A stretch of 64,000 bases of DNA, taken from positions 50,603,505-50,667,504 of the forward strand of contig OX439047.1 of assembly GCA_949317995.1 (NCBI GenBank), read 5' to 3'. This document shows positions 31,108-42,662 of this stretch, one piece after another. Positions within the stretch are counted from its first letter, which is position 1. Each line of letters starts with the position of its first letter. This DNA is from Acholoe squamosa. Taxonomy: Eukaryota; Annelida; Polychaeta; Phyllodocida; Polynoidae. Both the position numbers and the translations under genes were made by a program. The notes beneath the pieces were generated by a model. That model was not told the DNA's origin. It saw nothing but the letters and a program-made list of their open reading frames with translations, and ran no database searches.

Positions 31108-32711
31108 AGAAAAGAAAAAAAAGTTTTGTCAGTTTGTTTTTCTTTGGCATATATAGAACTACTTTGTCCAATATTCAAATGGCTGGGCCATATCAGCACC
31201 CAGTTTAGGGGCTACGGATCTCATTTGGCAATGTTGCAGAATTCATTTGACCCTGCGCCAGTTGGGCACTTTGGCTAGGCTTGGGAGTCACCTTTTGGCC
31301 ATTTACCAAATATACATGAGGCCTAAGTTAGTAGGCATGGCAGCTTAATTTTTAAAATCGGCCAATACACTATTGTAATACACCAAAATGTAGGTTTTGG
31401 TCCCAAGAAGCAATATCCAGCATCAGATTTTAGAAAAAAATAATTTAGGGGGGGTGTTGCTATGAAAATGATACATGCGAATTTAAGGGAAATTGGCGAT
31501 TTTCGATGCTAGATGGCCCCAGGTGAATAACTCCTGAAATAATTGTCATAGGCACCCAATTCTTTTTTTAGATTGAAGCCAACATCACCCTGAAGCTATA
31601 GGAACAGGTTTTACAGAGCTGTATAGTGTATTCTCCTTGCAGATCTACAATGAAGTTATCAACCAATGAAATTTTTTTTTTTTTTTCATATTTCAAAAAA
31701 ATCTTTAAACAACTCTGCTTATCTCTTTACAGGTTCACAGATACTTTGTATTCCAGCAGACCAGCACAGCTGTCTTAACAAAACTTGTTTAAATCAATCC
31801 TGGTTGACAAATATAGCACCTCCAAGATATCCAAATGAAACAATAAATCCATGCTTGACGCACACTATGAACCTGACCTGCAATCTACTTTGTCATGAGG
31901 GATCAAACCCAGGGATCAAGGGCCGAATTCATGATGATTGAGAGAGTCATAGTACCATCAACATGTTGCTTTACAATAATGTTCAACAATAATATCATGA
32001 GTAAATAATCCCCCCCCACCCCCTAGGATATCGACAAATACTGGTCCCCTTCTACATGAACCTGGTGGCCTAAACAATCACAAGGTCTAGAGTCTAATGC
32101 ATGCTAATCCATATACCCCTTGACAGCTATTAATACATTAGTCAATTTAGTGCATCATACTTCTTTGTCAATATGATGCACCAAGGAAGTATTGGTAAGT
32201 CGCTCACCAGCATGTCATTGATGCATCATACAGACCCTATGGTTGATGAGTTTACTCAGCCAGGATTCAACCCAGTAGAGATGAGTAACTCAAAACAGGT
32301 GTGTACAATGTATTCCAACATCATGCAGACCAATGGGCATGATGTATCAATATATAGTAAAAAAAGTGATAGCCTACAGTTATCATACTTATAAACTTAT
32401 AATTATACTCTTAAGCCACTGTGTGCTACTTAATGAGTCATAATAATAGTTTTGTATGTAGGGCGGGATAGAGTGGATTCCCACCAACTATTACATAACT
32501 GTACCCTACAACCAGTGTAAAGTACATGTTGATAACCAGCTACAGCTAGACCGGCCGGCGCCACCTACAACACGCCAGGTCGGAATAGAAATGCACCCTG
32601 ACCCAATAGCCTCAAATCTCATTTGCTTAAATGTTGGAACGGTGCACCATTGCACAGTTGGCAAGTAGACTTGCTAGGACTGCATTGATGCATCATGACA
32701 ACCAACGAACA
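31108..32711. other. Non-coding stretch with satellite-like relics
   Basis: No convincing gene. From 31,200 to 31,345 there are decayed relatives of the 96-bp satellite (CTTTTGGCCATTTACCAAAT). A T-run is at 31,671-31,687, and a C-run at 32,010-32,024. A Cys-rich open stretch (31,730-31,940) follows a TTTACAG acceptor-like site, but it shows no other support. Confidence 0.5.
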
Positions 32712-33235
32712 TAGAAAGGTTTTCCTGTGTGGGTTTACATGCAAAAATGATGTATTTAACCCCACCCATGGCCCTAGATGTAATGTGGTAATGGAATATT
32801 GATATAACAGTGTAAGTTATGTTGTGTTTTGGTACTTTGTAAGCTGAAAAAGATTAGAAACTTGCATTTGTTTGGCTGGTTCTGGGGCCAGCCCCACTGC
32901 CACTCCCCAGTCAGGACTGTCACTTTGACAGTCAGGTGGGAGGGGCTAGCCTAATGTGTATGTGAATGTACATGTACATATTAAGGGAGGGGGTCATTTT
33001 TTTCATTGGCTGGGGGAACTCATTAGCATAGAATCCAATGGTGGAAGGTGGAGTTATTAACAGGGAAACTTCCATAGATATCCTAGATGAACATGCCATG
33101 CCTACTTTCTCCATTTTGTTCGAAATAAATAAGAATCCATTGATTTTCCATAGCGATACGTCTCGGAACACGAGTGACCCCGGCTGACCTCCTTGCCGGA
33201 AGTGGTTCAGCCGAAAGTAGGTCAGGTACATCCGG

Positions 33236-33551
33236 GCACCTACCCGCTTCGTCAACAAGACGAAATGGCCGTGTACCGGGCCGTGTGCGTTGGATCGCTA
33301 TGGAAAATCAATGGATTCTTATTTATTTATAAGAAAATGGATACAAAATGTAGGCGAACACCAACTAGAGATCGTATATTTGGTGGTGCTAGAAGTACAG
33401 GACTTGACATGCTTGGATTCTACCCGAAAAGTCGTTGGAAAGATGAGGGTATGACGGGTGGAGTAAAAACAATGGCTACGGTGGCTTGGCAAACCGTGCG
33501 GATCGCATGCACTTACAAAATGTCTTCTCCTGGATTAAATCTGGGGTTATC
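33236..33551 (+). CDS. Possible captured exon inside the foldback element
   Basis: An open frame through RDRIFGGARSTGLDMLGFYP, SRWKDEGMTGG and AWQTVRIACTYKM ends at a good 5' splice site (ATCAGGTAAGAAAT, ~33,551). The composition looks protein-like, unlike the surrounding simple sequence. There is no family assignment, and part of the frame overlaps the 35-bp inverted repeat. It may be chance. Confidence 0.25.
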
Positions 33552-33773
33552 AGGTAAGAAATTAATACAAGATAGAGAAAAATGTGAGATAAACACCTTA
33601 ATGTATGTTATGGAAAAGCACTCGTGGGTTTAGGGTTAATATTATAAATAATCCACTCCCACTGCGCAGTCATGGATTAATATTAACCCATAAACCCACT
33701 TGTGCTTTCCCATAACATACATTAAACGCATAATATCTATTTTTTGGTCCAATCCAGGCCAAATCACAACAAT

Positions 33774-34229
33774 ATGATATTAGCCCCCCCACCTTCTGTG
33801 CCCCCCTCCCACACACGCAAACAACCCAAAATGACCACCCACCCCTATACATAAATGTGTGTTTACATGCATGGATCCCCCCCCAGCAAAAAAAAATGAC
33901 CACCCTTTAATACATGTACATTCACATACATATGATATTAGCCCCCCCACCTTCTGTGCCCCCCCACACACACACACAAACAACCCAAAATGACCACCCA
34001 CCCCTATACATAAATGTGTGTAAATGCATGCCCCCCCCCACCCAGCCAAAAAAAAAGACCACCCTTTAACATTCACATACATAGTAGCCCCTCCCCCCCC
34101 ACCACACAGAAATTGATACATGTGTGTGTGTGTGTGTGTGTCTACATGCATGCCCCCCCCCAGCCAAAAAGAAATGACCCCCCCTCCCTTAATATGTACA
34201 TGTACATTCACATACACATTAGGCTAGCC
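33774..34229. repeat. Three ~150-159-bp C-rich tandem units with (GT)n
   Basis: Units start at 33,774, 33,933 and about 34,083 and share TAGCCCC..., CACAAACAACCC, CACCCCTATACATAAATGTG and CATGTACATTCAC. A (GT)n microsatellite is at 34,119-34,141. Confidence 0.7.
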
Positions 34230-35016
34230 CCTCCCACCTGACTGTCAAAGTGACACTGACAGTCCTGACTGGGGAGTGGCAGTGGAGCTGGCCCCAGAAC
34301 CAGCCAAACAAATGCAAGTTTCTGATCTTTTTCAGCTTACAAAGTACCAAAACACAGCATAACATACACTGTTATATCAATATTCCATTACCACATTACA
34401 TCTAGGGCCATGGGTGGGGTTAAATACATTGTTTTTGCATGTAAACCCACACAGGAAAGCCTTTCTACCACCTGCCTCCTCCTCCATGTGTTTAGATGTC
34501 TTGGTTGTAGGTCAGAAGGGGTGTATCCACTTTCTGGAACAGCCAGCACACTCTCCCTGCAGAGAGTGGTGTAGTGCTGTGCCAATATGAAGGGGCTGGT
34601 GGTTGCCTGGAGAGTGGCTGTACCAAGAAGTGCCACACCCCCTCCAATGTTTTTGGCTGTATTTTGGCTGGCCATGGACCAATCAGAATCATTTCTGGTT
34701 TGAACATGACCCAAATGTTGTATGACTAGATGAGGCTAGGTTAGATTTAGGTATCTCTTCCTGGGAGTTTTTGGTGGCTGTTTACAGAATATAGAGGCTG
34801 ATTACACACCATTTTGGTCCCAGGAGTGGAGAAAACCTGGAGGATACAATGACTTGAGGTGTTGGAAGGTAATGTCCTTTTGGAATCATCAAAAAATATC
34901 TAAATGTGAGAGAGTGACAAGCCAGCCAAATTTAGGTGTTTTGGACTGAGAAAACTGGGCCATGCGATGGGCGGCGGTGGTGGCGCTACCGTCGGTGACA
35001 CTGCCGTGCCTAGCCT

Positions 35017-36170
35017 AAGCTTGTGAGTGTTATTTTTTGGCCATTTGCGGAATAAGCACTCAGTCCTAGTGCCTAGAACATCATTTGGCCATTTTCCAAA
35101 TAGACACCAGGGCTAAACTTGTGAGTGACTTTCTGACCATTTGCCAAATAAGCACTCAGCCCTAGTGCCTAGAACATCATTTGGCCATTAGCCAAACAGA
35201 CACCAGGGCTATGCTTGCGAGTGACTTTCTGGCCATTTGCCAAATAAGTAACCAGTCCTAGTGCCTAGAACATCATTTGGCCATTAGCCAAACAGACACC
35301 AGGGCTAAGCTTGTGAGTGACTTTCTGGCCATTTGCCAAATAGGCACTCAGTCCTAGTGCCTAGAACATCATTTGGCCATTTGCCAAACAGACACCAGGG
35401 CTAAGCTTGTGATTGACTTTCTGGCCATTTGCCAGATAAGCACTCAGTTCTAGTGCCTAGAACATCATTTGGCCATTAGCCAAATAGACACCAGGGCTAA
35501 GCTTGTGAGTGACTTTCTGGCCATTTGCCAAATAAGCACTCAGTCCTAGTGCCTAGAACATCATTTGGCCATTAGCCAAATAGACACCAGGGCTAAGCTT
35601 GTAAGTGACTTTCTGGCCATTTGCCAAATAGGCACTCAGTCCTAGTGCCTAGAACATCATTTGGCCATTTGCCAAACAGACACCAGGGCTAAGCTTGTGA
35701 GTGACTTTCTGGCCATTTGCCAAATAAGCACTCAGTCCTAGTGCCTAGAACATCATTTGGCCATTAGCCAAATAGACACCAGGGCTAAGCTTGTGAGTGA
35801 CTTTCTGGCCATTTGCCAAATAGGCACTCAGTCCTAGTGCCTAGAACATCATTTGGCCATTTGCCAAACAGACACCAGGGCTAAGCTTGTGAGTGACTTT
35901 CTGGCCATTTGCCAAATAAGCACTCAGTTCTAGTGCATAGAACACCATTTGACCATTAGCCAAATAGACACCAGGGCTATGCTTGTGAGTGACTTTCTGG
36001 CCATTTGCCAAATAAGCACTCAGTCCTAGTGCCTATAACATCATTTGGCCATTTGCCAAACAGACACTAAGACTAGGCATGGCAGTGTCTTTCTGCCATT
36101 GTGCCAAATCAGCACTTAGTCCCTTTGACTGGGTGTTGATTTGGCAATGTGCCAGATGAGCACCTAGAGC
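35017..36170. repeat. 96-bp satellite, 12 monomers, alternating two types
   Basis: Monomers begin (AAGCTTGTGAGTG) at 35,017, 35,115, then every 96 bp to 36,075, the last one degenerate. Each contains TGGCCATTTGCCAAATA and TTTGGCCATTAGCCAAA-type half-palindromes. From about 35,499 type a (AATAAGCAC...ATTAGCCAAATAG) alternates with type b (AATAGGCAC...ATTTGCCAAACAG), giving a 192-bp higher-order unit. Confidence 0.9.
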
Positions 36171-36846
36171 ATGTGTAGAATTGACTGGCTGGCTTATTGC
36201 AAAATCAACACTCAGTCCTAGTGAAGAAGTGCCTATTTTACCTCAAACCAGGGCCAGGAGTCAGGGCCAACGCAAAATAATCAGGTCTGATCACATGACA
36301 CATTGGGCACGTGGTCGACTTCTGCAGATGTGTCCAATTTTTTTTCAGGGCCAGACTTTATCAATGCACTCCTTAAACACCTGCTTTAGCGTCAGATTTG
36401 GCCAGACCTCAGGACCTGAACAACCCAAACCATGTCCCGAGTGTCAAATCATTCATTCCTCTGTGTGAGTAACTCTCTATGAGTTCTTTGACAGAGGTTT
36501 CTCTGGTAGAGCAGCTGCATATTTGGTTTTCATCTAGCCCTTATTTTTCCGGGGTTTTAAAAAAAATTAATGACCGAAAGATTATGATATAGTATTGTAC
36601 TTTTTATTAGATATTATTTTTGCGTTAACGCTAATAATAATATATACGCGTTAACGATGAAATACAATAGTGTTAGATAGCAAAAAACTGTTCCATGTCT
36701 ATGTAAGGGATTCTTCTGTACAAAGTAAGCTGTTCTTACATATGTAAAAAATAAATTATTATAGTGTAAGTTATATCTTTTCAATTTTTGTATGTCATAT
36801 CCAGAATAAGATAAAAGACTAATATAACAAGTACATTGTTTTTCAG
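36171..36846. other. AT-rich stretch between satellite and exons
   Basis: Holds a decayed satellite monomer to about 36,230, the right inverted-repeat arm and an AT-rich segment with CGTTAACG twice (36,624 and 36,650 areas). I see no gene. Confidence 0.5.
36455..36580 (-). repeat. Right arm of the 7.2-kb-spaced inverted repeat
   Basis: Reverse complement of 29,418-29,534, ending ...TGACCGAAAG at 36,580. Immediately outside the two arms the flanks share no obvious duplication. Confidence 0.8.
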
Positions 36847-37280
36847 ATGATTTTCCTAAGAAGAAATGTAAGAAGGATTCTAAAGATGCTGCAGAGTCTT
36901 CTTCTCTTGCAAACAGTAAGATATATAGGAAATATTATTTTTGTCACATGTACTGGGAGAAGGGGTCTTAGAACCCTCTGCACTAATTAGGAAATTAGGT
37001 ATTATAGTTTTAACAAAAGTAGCGTTAAAGCAATTCCAATTTCTTTGATAGAGGACCTACCATGTGTTCAAATGGAAGTTAGTCATCCTGTTCAAGAATT
37101 AAACCAAGAAGAAGAGGATATTCCCGAGTATAATGAACCTGAAGACCATGCAGTTTTACATGAGAATCAGTTTGAATAGAACATAGAAAAAGTGGAAATT
37201 GGAGTTCAGAAAGATGATGTATTTTCCACCGAAGTAATAGCAAATTTAACTGCAGAGAATGAAAAATTGTTTTATAAGCA
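36847..37280 (+). pseudogene. Two exons of an unrecognised gene, cut by an LTR fragment
   Basis: Exon 1 is 36,847-36,915, preceded by GTACATTGTTTTTCAG and followed by GTAAGA. It encodes DDFPKKKCKKDSKDAAESSS (NLS-like). Exon 2 starts at 37,052 after TTTCTTTGATAG, in matching phase (one base plus two bases makes a codon). It encodes an acidic stretch (ELNQEEEDIPEYNEP) to TAG 37,177-37,179. The frame continues beyond that stop with NLTAENEKLFYKHN, a coiled-coil-like end, so the TAG may be a mutation. An LTR fragment begins at about 37,281. Acidic/coiled-coil tails like this occur in THAP and similar zinc-finger proteins, but there is no domain to prove it. Confidence 0.45.
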
Positions 37281-37379
37281 TAATAAAACCGTTGGCATAC
37301 ACTCGGAATACTGTCTTTGTCTTTCCTTTCGAATCACAAGACCCAAACCCCTTTGGTTAGAAAGACCCGAACCATTACA
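37281..37379 (+). repeat. 3' end of F's 5' LTR (fragment)
   Basis: AATAAAACCGTTGGCATACAC through CCATTACA aligns to the last ~100 bp of the B and G LTRs, including AATAAA. The upstream part is missing. The PBS TGGTGCCGTGACT (37,381-37,393) follows after one base. Confidence 0.75.
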
Positions 37380-37404
37380 TTGGTGCCGTGACTAGTTTAT
37401 TCTG

Positions 37405-40400
37405 GTGTGTATAGCCCGGACGGCAACGTCCGAACGGAATATACATGGGTTAAATGACTTAGCTCAGTTTAACCCTGATGGACAGGTATCTGTCCAGAAC
37501 AATGGAAATGGTACCCTGGAGGTACATGCCCATTCGAATCCCCAGGACGACGGATATTCGGCCTGGCGACAATCAGATCCACATTACCAAACAGATAGTG
37601 AGGAGAATATGCCAGACTCTGTTAGAAGAGAACAATCTATACAGAGACGGATAGAAAATAACTCTCTCGCTGGAGAGTTATGTAATTCGATGTTCGAAAC
37701 TGGTGGAAGCACCGACCCGGAACATCAAGCTCCAATGCCCACAAAGAGAGTAACATTTGGTGAACTACCATATGTGACCCATCCTTACAAAGTGGTACGG
37801 AAGTCGCACATACAAAATGTTTAGTTATTGGCATATTCATTTACAGCTCATCAAGAGCTTTCATTTGGTGTATAACACTTGCATATTTGAACCAGGTGGT
37901 CCTCTAAGGATCTTCCATTGGTAAATTTAGTTGGATGAATTAAAAATTGATTAAACTCAGATAATTGACATTTTAAACATATAATAATTTATGAATCCTA
38001 TATAATTCCCATGTAATTCTATATAACCAAGAAAACTATGGCTATGTCTTCTAGGCATTTGGGACTTAAATTCAGTTTAGTAGGCAAGGATTCTGTAAGA
38101 TATCTACCCATAGGTTAGAAAAATGCTAAAATATCAATTTTTAAAAATCTGATATTTTTGACACTATACCACTTGAGAAGCCTTTATCTAGGCTTCTAAA
38201 TGTGCGACTTCAGTACCACTTTGTTAGGATGGGTCACATATGATGTTCCAAGACCAGGTTTACCAATCTTGGACTACAGTGCCATAGGTGATGCAACATA
38301 TAGCATACCCGATGGCGAGGAATTGAAACAACCGGATGTCTTTCTGATGAATGACACTTACGTTGCTTTGAATGAAACATTAAATGTTTTAAACAAAGCA
38401 AAAGATGAAGTTGCTTCAGAAAAGGAACAACTCGAACACGACCTCCTTGAAATGAGGAAAGAATTCGATCAGAACAGAAAAAGTTATATGACTGATCTCC
38501 AGACCGTGAAAGACAAACTGCATGAAATGCGGGAATCATTCCAAAAGGGATATGATTCGAAACATAATCTTATACAAGAATATGTAGATATGAATGATCA
38601 GCTCTGTCGAGAAAAGGTAAATACAGAAGCTGAAGTAATGCATTATCGTACTGAGCTAGAAGACTTAAAAGAGAAATGTAATAAACAAGCTCAGGATAAT
38701 GAATCGGTTAGGTTGGGAATAATAACATATAACCAACAGCTAGAACAAGATAAGGAAGGTATGATCCATGAAATACAGGAGTTGCAGGAAACTGCAATAG
38801 CCTTAGAGAAGTATGTTGAAGCGGTACAAAAATCTGTATCGAATATAGATCCGAATGTCGTTTCAAACATGCTGAATAATGATGATGGAGTAGTAACAAT
38901 ACCATCAAATCAGATAATCTCCACATCTACCGGTCAGCAACAGACGCAACCCACCAGATTTAACCCTTTTGTTAAAGATGGAGCGAACAAAAATGTTAGT
39001 TCTGGAGTGTACTCGCAAACCGGATGGTATTAATTCCGGGGGAGTGAACACTAATGGATCAATTAATTCAGTCAATGTTACTAAGCCACTTGCTGGTAAT
39101 TCGACTCCACCTGCGGATCCGAGGAAAGATCCAAACTTTGGGCGGGCACCGCCTATACCCGATCTAAGTGGTAAAATGAGACCACCGCAGCCAAATGTTC
39201 CTATAAGTAACACAGTTCCACCACCTACGCCTCAGGCAGTGGCACCGGTAAGAGTTTTGCTAACCCCGCCGGTCCCAGCTCCAGCTAATGTCCACGTGCA
39301 GACACCTAATAGGCAACCTGCACCGTCTCAATCTGGAACAATGCCTCATCCTATACCACTGTCACAAGTAGGGATGGCGGGACCGGGATCCGGCGGCCAT
39401 GGCCCACCCGGAAACGCCAGACAAAATAATAACAGATATGGTCAAAATGGCTGTCGTCCGAGACAACCGCACGGAAGTTCCGGATCGGGAACATGGTATT
39501 CCGGAAATAGATATAACCAAGGACAGAACCACAATGGTTATCCTAGGTATACCGGGAACCAGTCATATAACTACGGTTCGGCTGGTTATAATGGCGGATC
39601 CACTGTACCAGGTGGAACTGGACCCCCAAATGGACCACCAGGAGGATCCGGGTCCGGATCTGGAGGGGATGATAGGAGGCCTAATCGTAGGGCCTCTATG
39701 CCTGCTGCAATGCAGAGTATCTTCGATAGGAGTCAATGCATCCAAAATTTGGGTATTGACTGCTACCGGAAGGGTGCCGATGTCATGGAAATTATGGATT
39801 GGAGCATGCGAGAGGCCGACAGGCTTCGAGGCTGTGCTAATCCAGCAAGAAGGAGTGCTAGAATACCTCCTCCTTATGATCCGAATGAACTGTGGAAGGA
39901 CCGGTACCAGGCATTCGTGGATGAAGTCAACTGTAGCGGTTGGACAAAGGAAGAAGCCTTACCTTATCTCATTTGTTGGCTAAGTAAAGGCGGAAAGGTA
40001 GCTCTAAACCAATGGAGGACTGCCTATGGATTATACGGTACTTATGACCAACTGGTCGAATGTGCCGCTTATTTATTCGGCTCTATTGTAAGAGAAGATC
40101 CGTGGGTCACTTTTAAGAAATGAACTCAGAAACCGAAGGAATCCCATAAGGTATTCAGTTTAGAACTACAAGATTTATTGTCTAAGGCCCGGCCTAATTG
40201 GGCACACGATGATGATTGCTATCTGCAAGAATTGTTCACACAATTCTTTGGCGGATTACGAGACGATGACCATAAGCAAGTAGTATGGGATTCATGGAAG
40301 GATGAAACTTCCTTCAGTGATCTGTTTATGGCTATAGATGGCTATGACAGAAAGAAGAGATTATTGGGTTTACCCCATAGTCCTTTGCATACATCGCCAG

Positions 40401-41040
40401 TACAATATTCGGAAGCACCATGTGTAACTTCCGGAGTGATTCAGATAGCTCCTGTAGAGTTACAGGATGTTAATTCTGATGACGAGTATGTATAGATCTG
40501 ATGAAAATGAAGAACACATTGGTGCTGTTCAAGTTGCAGGCAAGTATTACCGCCAGAAACGGTATCGTAAAATAGGTCCGAGAAACAAAAGCAAAACAGG
40601 TATTTACAAACCTGCAGTTTGCAGCCCACCACCAACTAAAACTGTAGCTACCCCCACCATGGCTGCATCAGCCGCACCTACAGATTTGGTAGAGACCCTA
40701 GTCACTCGATTGACCGAAGCTCTGAGGCGCCCCCGAGTGGATAAATCCAAAAGGAGATGTTTCAGATGCCAAATTATAGGGCATTATGCTGCTGAATGTA
40801 CAGTGGAGAAACCGGTGCCTAGATCGCCGGGTAGTTATTCTTTAAGTAATACAGAGGAAAACTAAAGAGGGGTCCCTTGTTGGGCAAGGAAGAGGATCCC
40901 AGTGACATAACTTGCCATAATATCACCAACCGTGATGCAGGTTCCCATACAAAGGCAAAGTCGCCCAAGACCAGATCAGGAAGTAGTATCTGGAAGGTTG
41001 GGGAACCCGATACACCAGGTGCCCAGGGAGCACAGGGGAA
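37405..41040 (+). pseudogene. gag: Gag of element F, several breaks plus MITE
   Basis: N-terminus NIHGLNDLAQFNPDGQ is like that of B and G. The coiled coil (38,250-38,870), Pro-rich linker, capsid domain (DRSQCIQNLGIDCYRKGAD) and CCHC knuckle CFRCQIIGHYAAEC (~40,760) are all present. Damage: the MITE, a frameshift near 38,990-39,030, a TGA at 40,121-40,123 in the FKK.TQKP block, and a shift near 40,490. The frame then runs into protease without a gag stop, which supports a single Gag-Pro-Pol ORF for this family. Confidence 0.85.
37773..38238. mobile_element. 466-bp MITE in F's gag, TA target duplication
   Basis: Ends are TGTGACCCATCCTTAC (37,773) and its reverse complement finishing at 38,238. 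The inverted repeats are ~39 bp (to TCGCACAT). TA flanks both sides (37,771-37,772; 38,239-38,240). Removing the 466 bp plus one TA would leave gag in frame and matching B and G around GELPY...PRPGLPILDYSAI. Non-coding. The TA duplication suggests a Tc1/mariner-type transposase acted on it. Confidence 0.85.
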
Positions 41041-42284
41041 ACCCAGTATCGGTAAAGAGGTAGACGGCTATGACTTAGCCAGGGTTGGTAGTACCCATCT
41101 ACCCCTGGGTCATCCTTGTCTGGAATACTTGAAAGGATGTGGATCGACCCATGGTGCTGACAATGAGATTCCTGTCATTACAGATACGCCTTCTCTGTTA
41201 AAAGGGAGGCGGTGGTATGTTTGCCTTACTATTAACGGAAGGTCTGCTGAGTTTTTAGTTGATACGGGAGCTAGTCACTCCTGTGTCTCCAAGAAATTCT
41301 ATGACCTTATACCGGATGAGCATGAAACTCCCATATCGGGAGGAAGTGCTCAGATGGCCGATGGAAGTAAAATGCAAATGTATGGTAGAAGCTGCAAATG
41401 AATGGCATACATGACTTCCTCATGGGTGCGACCATTGCGGATATATCGGATGAAGGGATACTCGGGTTGGATTTCGCCTCCCTGTATGGTGCGGTTTTAG
41501 AACCGCAATCAGGAGTGTTGAGTGTGAAATACCCGTATCCTGTAAAAGTAAGGTGTGTATTACGACAGGTAAGCAGTATGGCCTCGGTGGCACAAACTGT
41601 TCGGATTCCTGCTGGAGTAGCATGTGATGTATTTTTACGAAGTGATCCCGCGATGAGGAATCAACCGGCTGTGATAGAACCGGATGTGATAGCCTTATCA
41701 AGTATCGGATTAACATCCGTGGATACCATTGTTGCAAACGCATCCTGGACAGTGGTCCCGATTTCGAATCAAGGGACTAGGCCTATCTATTTAAAGAAGG
41801 GACATGTTTTCGGAAGTGTAACACTTTCTGAAACGGTCACTAAAAGTGATCTTAGACTACGGAATGATGAGGATTCTGGAGATATGTCAGACGATTTGAA
41901 AAAATTGTATGACGAAACCCTCCTCGAGGATCCGGAACATAAAGAGAATTTATGGCAATTATTAGGGCAATATCAAAATGCCTTTGCTAAACCTGGTGAA
42001 CCTCTAGGGCGAACCACGAAGGTCTTGCATAGAATAGAAACAGGAAATGCGGAACCCTATAAAATTCCGTATAGACGATTACTTCTGGCTAAAAAGAGAG
42101 TCGCGGAAGAGGAAATCAATAAAATGTTAGAACAGGATGTGATAATCCCATCCAACAACCCTTGGAGTAGCCCTGTTTGCATGGTAACAAAGAAAGATGG
42201 TACCATTAGGTTCTGTATCGATTACAGAAAGTTAAATGGAGTAACGAAAAAGAATTCATATCCATTACCCAGAATAGATGAAAC
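41041..42284 (+). pseudogene. pol: Protease and RT start of element F
   Basis: Protease active site FLVDTGASHSCVS is intact. A small deletion near 41,390 breaks the frame, and [18 protein letters not shown] follows. RT begins with [20 protein letters not shown] and ends at IDETV, where the LTR of G cuts it. Between protease and RT is the family's ~230-residue linker. Confidence 0.85.
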
Positions 42285-42661
42285 TGTAGAGGTACGTATT
42301 GTATAACCATAGTGTTGGGTACCGTCTGACGTGGCAGGTGAGTCGAGTCGTCGGACGTTCCTCAGGTTCCGGATAGGTGGCAGCACCGATCCGGGTCTGT
42401 GGGGACATCTGACGACGAACACCTGGGTCCTTATATAAAGCCCAGGGCTCAGCTGCTACGTCAGAGGCCCTTCTGGCCTCCAAGTATGTAAGACCATCCT
42501 TAGCATTTGTTAGCTGCCCTATTAATAACTACCGGGTAGCCGTGAGTGTGTATTTTAATAAAGACTATCCGTTGGCATACACTTGAAACACTGTCTTACT
42601 CTTTCTTTCCCGAATCGTAAGACTCGAACCCCCTAGGTCCGTAAGACCACGAACCATTACA
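42285..42661 (+). repeat. 5' LTR of element G
   Basis: 377 bp, TGTAGAGGTACG to ...ACCATTACA. TATATAAAG is at 42,432-42,440 and AATAAA at 42,557-42,562. Close to B's LTR over its whole length by eye. Confidence 0.9.
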
Positions 42662-42662
42662 T

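Larger units (their letters stand above)
32712..34467. mobile_element. Foldback element with ~300-bp terminal inverted repeats
   Basis: 32,712-~33,018 is the reverse complement of ~34,165-34,467 with few differences. Both ends begin TAGAAAGG and then TTTCCTGTGTGGGTTTACATG. The interior holds a perfect 35-bp inverted repeat (33,123-33,157 / 33,294-33,328), a second hairpin (33,598-33,621 / 33,702-33,725) and three ~155-bp C-rich tandem units. No transposase is seen, so it is non-autonomous. Target-site duplication not identified. Confidence 0.8.
37281..42284 (+). mobile_element. LTR retroelement F, 5' part (same family as B and G)
   Basis: Partial LTR, PBS, gag with a MITE inside, protease, and RT up to [11 protein letters not shown]. 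At 42,285 element G's LTR begins, so G inserted into F's RT. A further RT scrap plus 3' tail at 58,380-58,776, in the same orientation and from just downstream in RT, probably belongs to F. Multiple frameshifts show it is older than G. Confidence 0.85.

Noticed and set aside
31666..31941. Cys-rich 91-codon open frame after a splice-acceptor-like site
   Set aside because: Starts in a T-run, no family resemblance, no donor or promoter support.
33780..34217. Minus-strand 145-codon frame rich in Gly/Val/His
   Set aside because: It reads through the C-rich tandem units; the repetition explains the open frame.
35017..36170. CRISPR-like regular repeats
   Set aside because: Direct 96-bp tandem monomers without unique spacers, in a eukaryotic context: a satellite.
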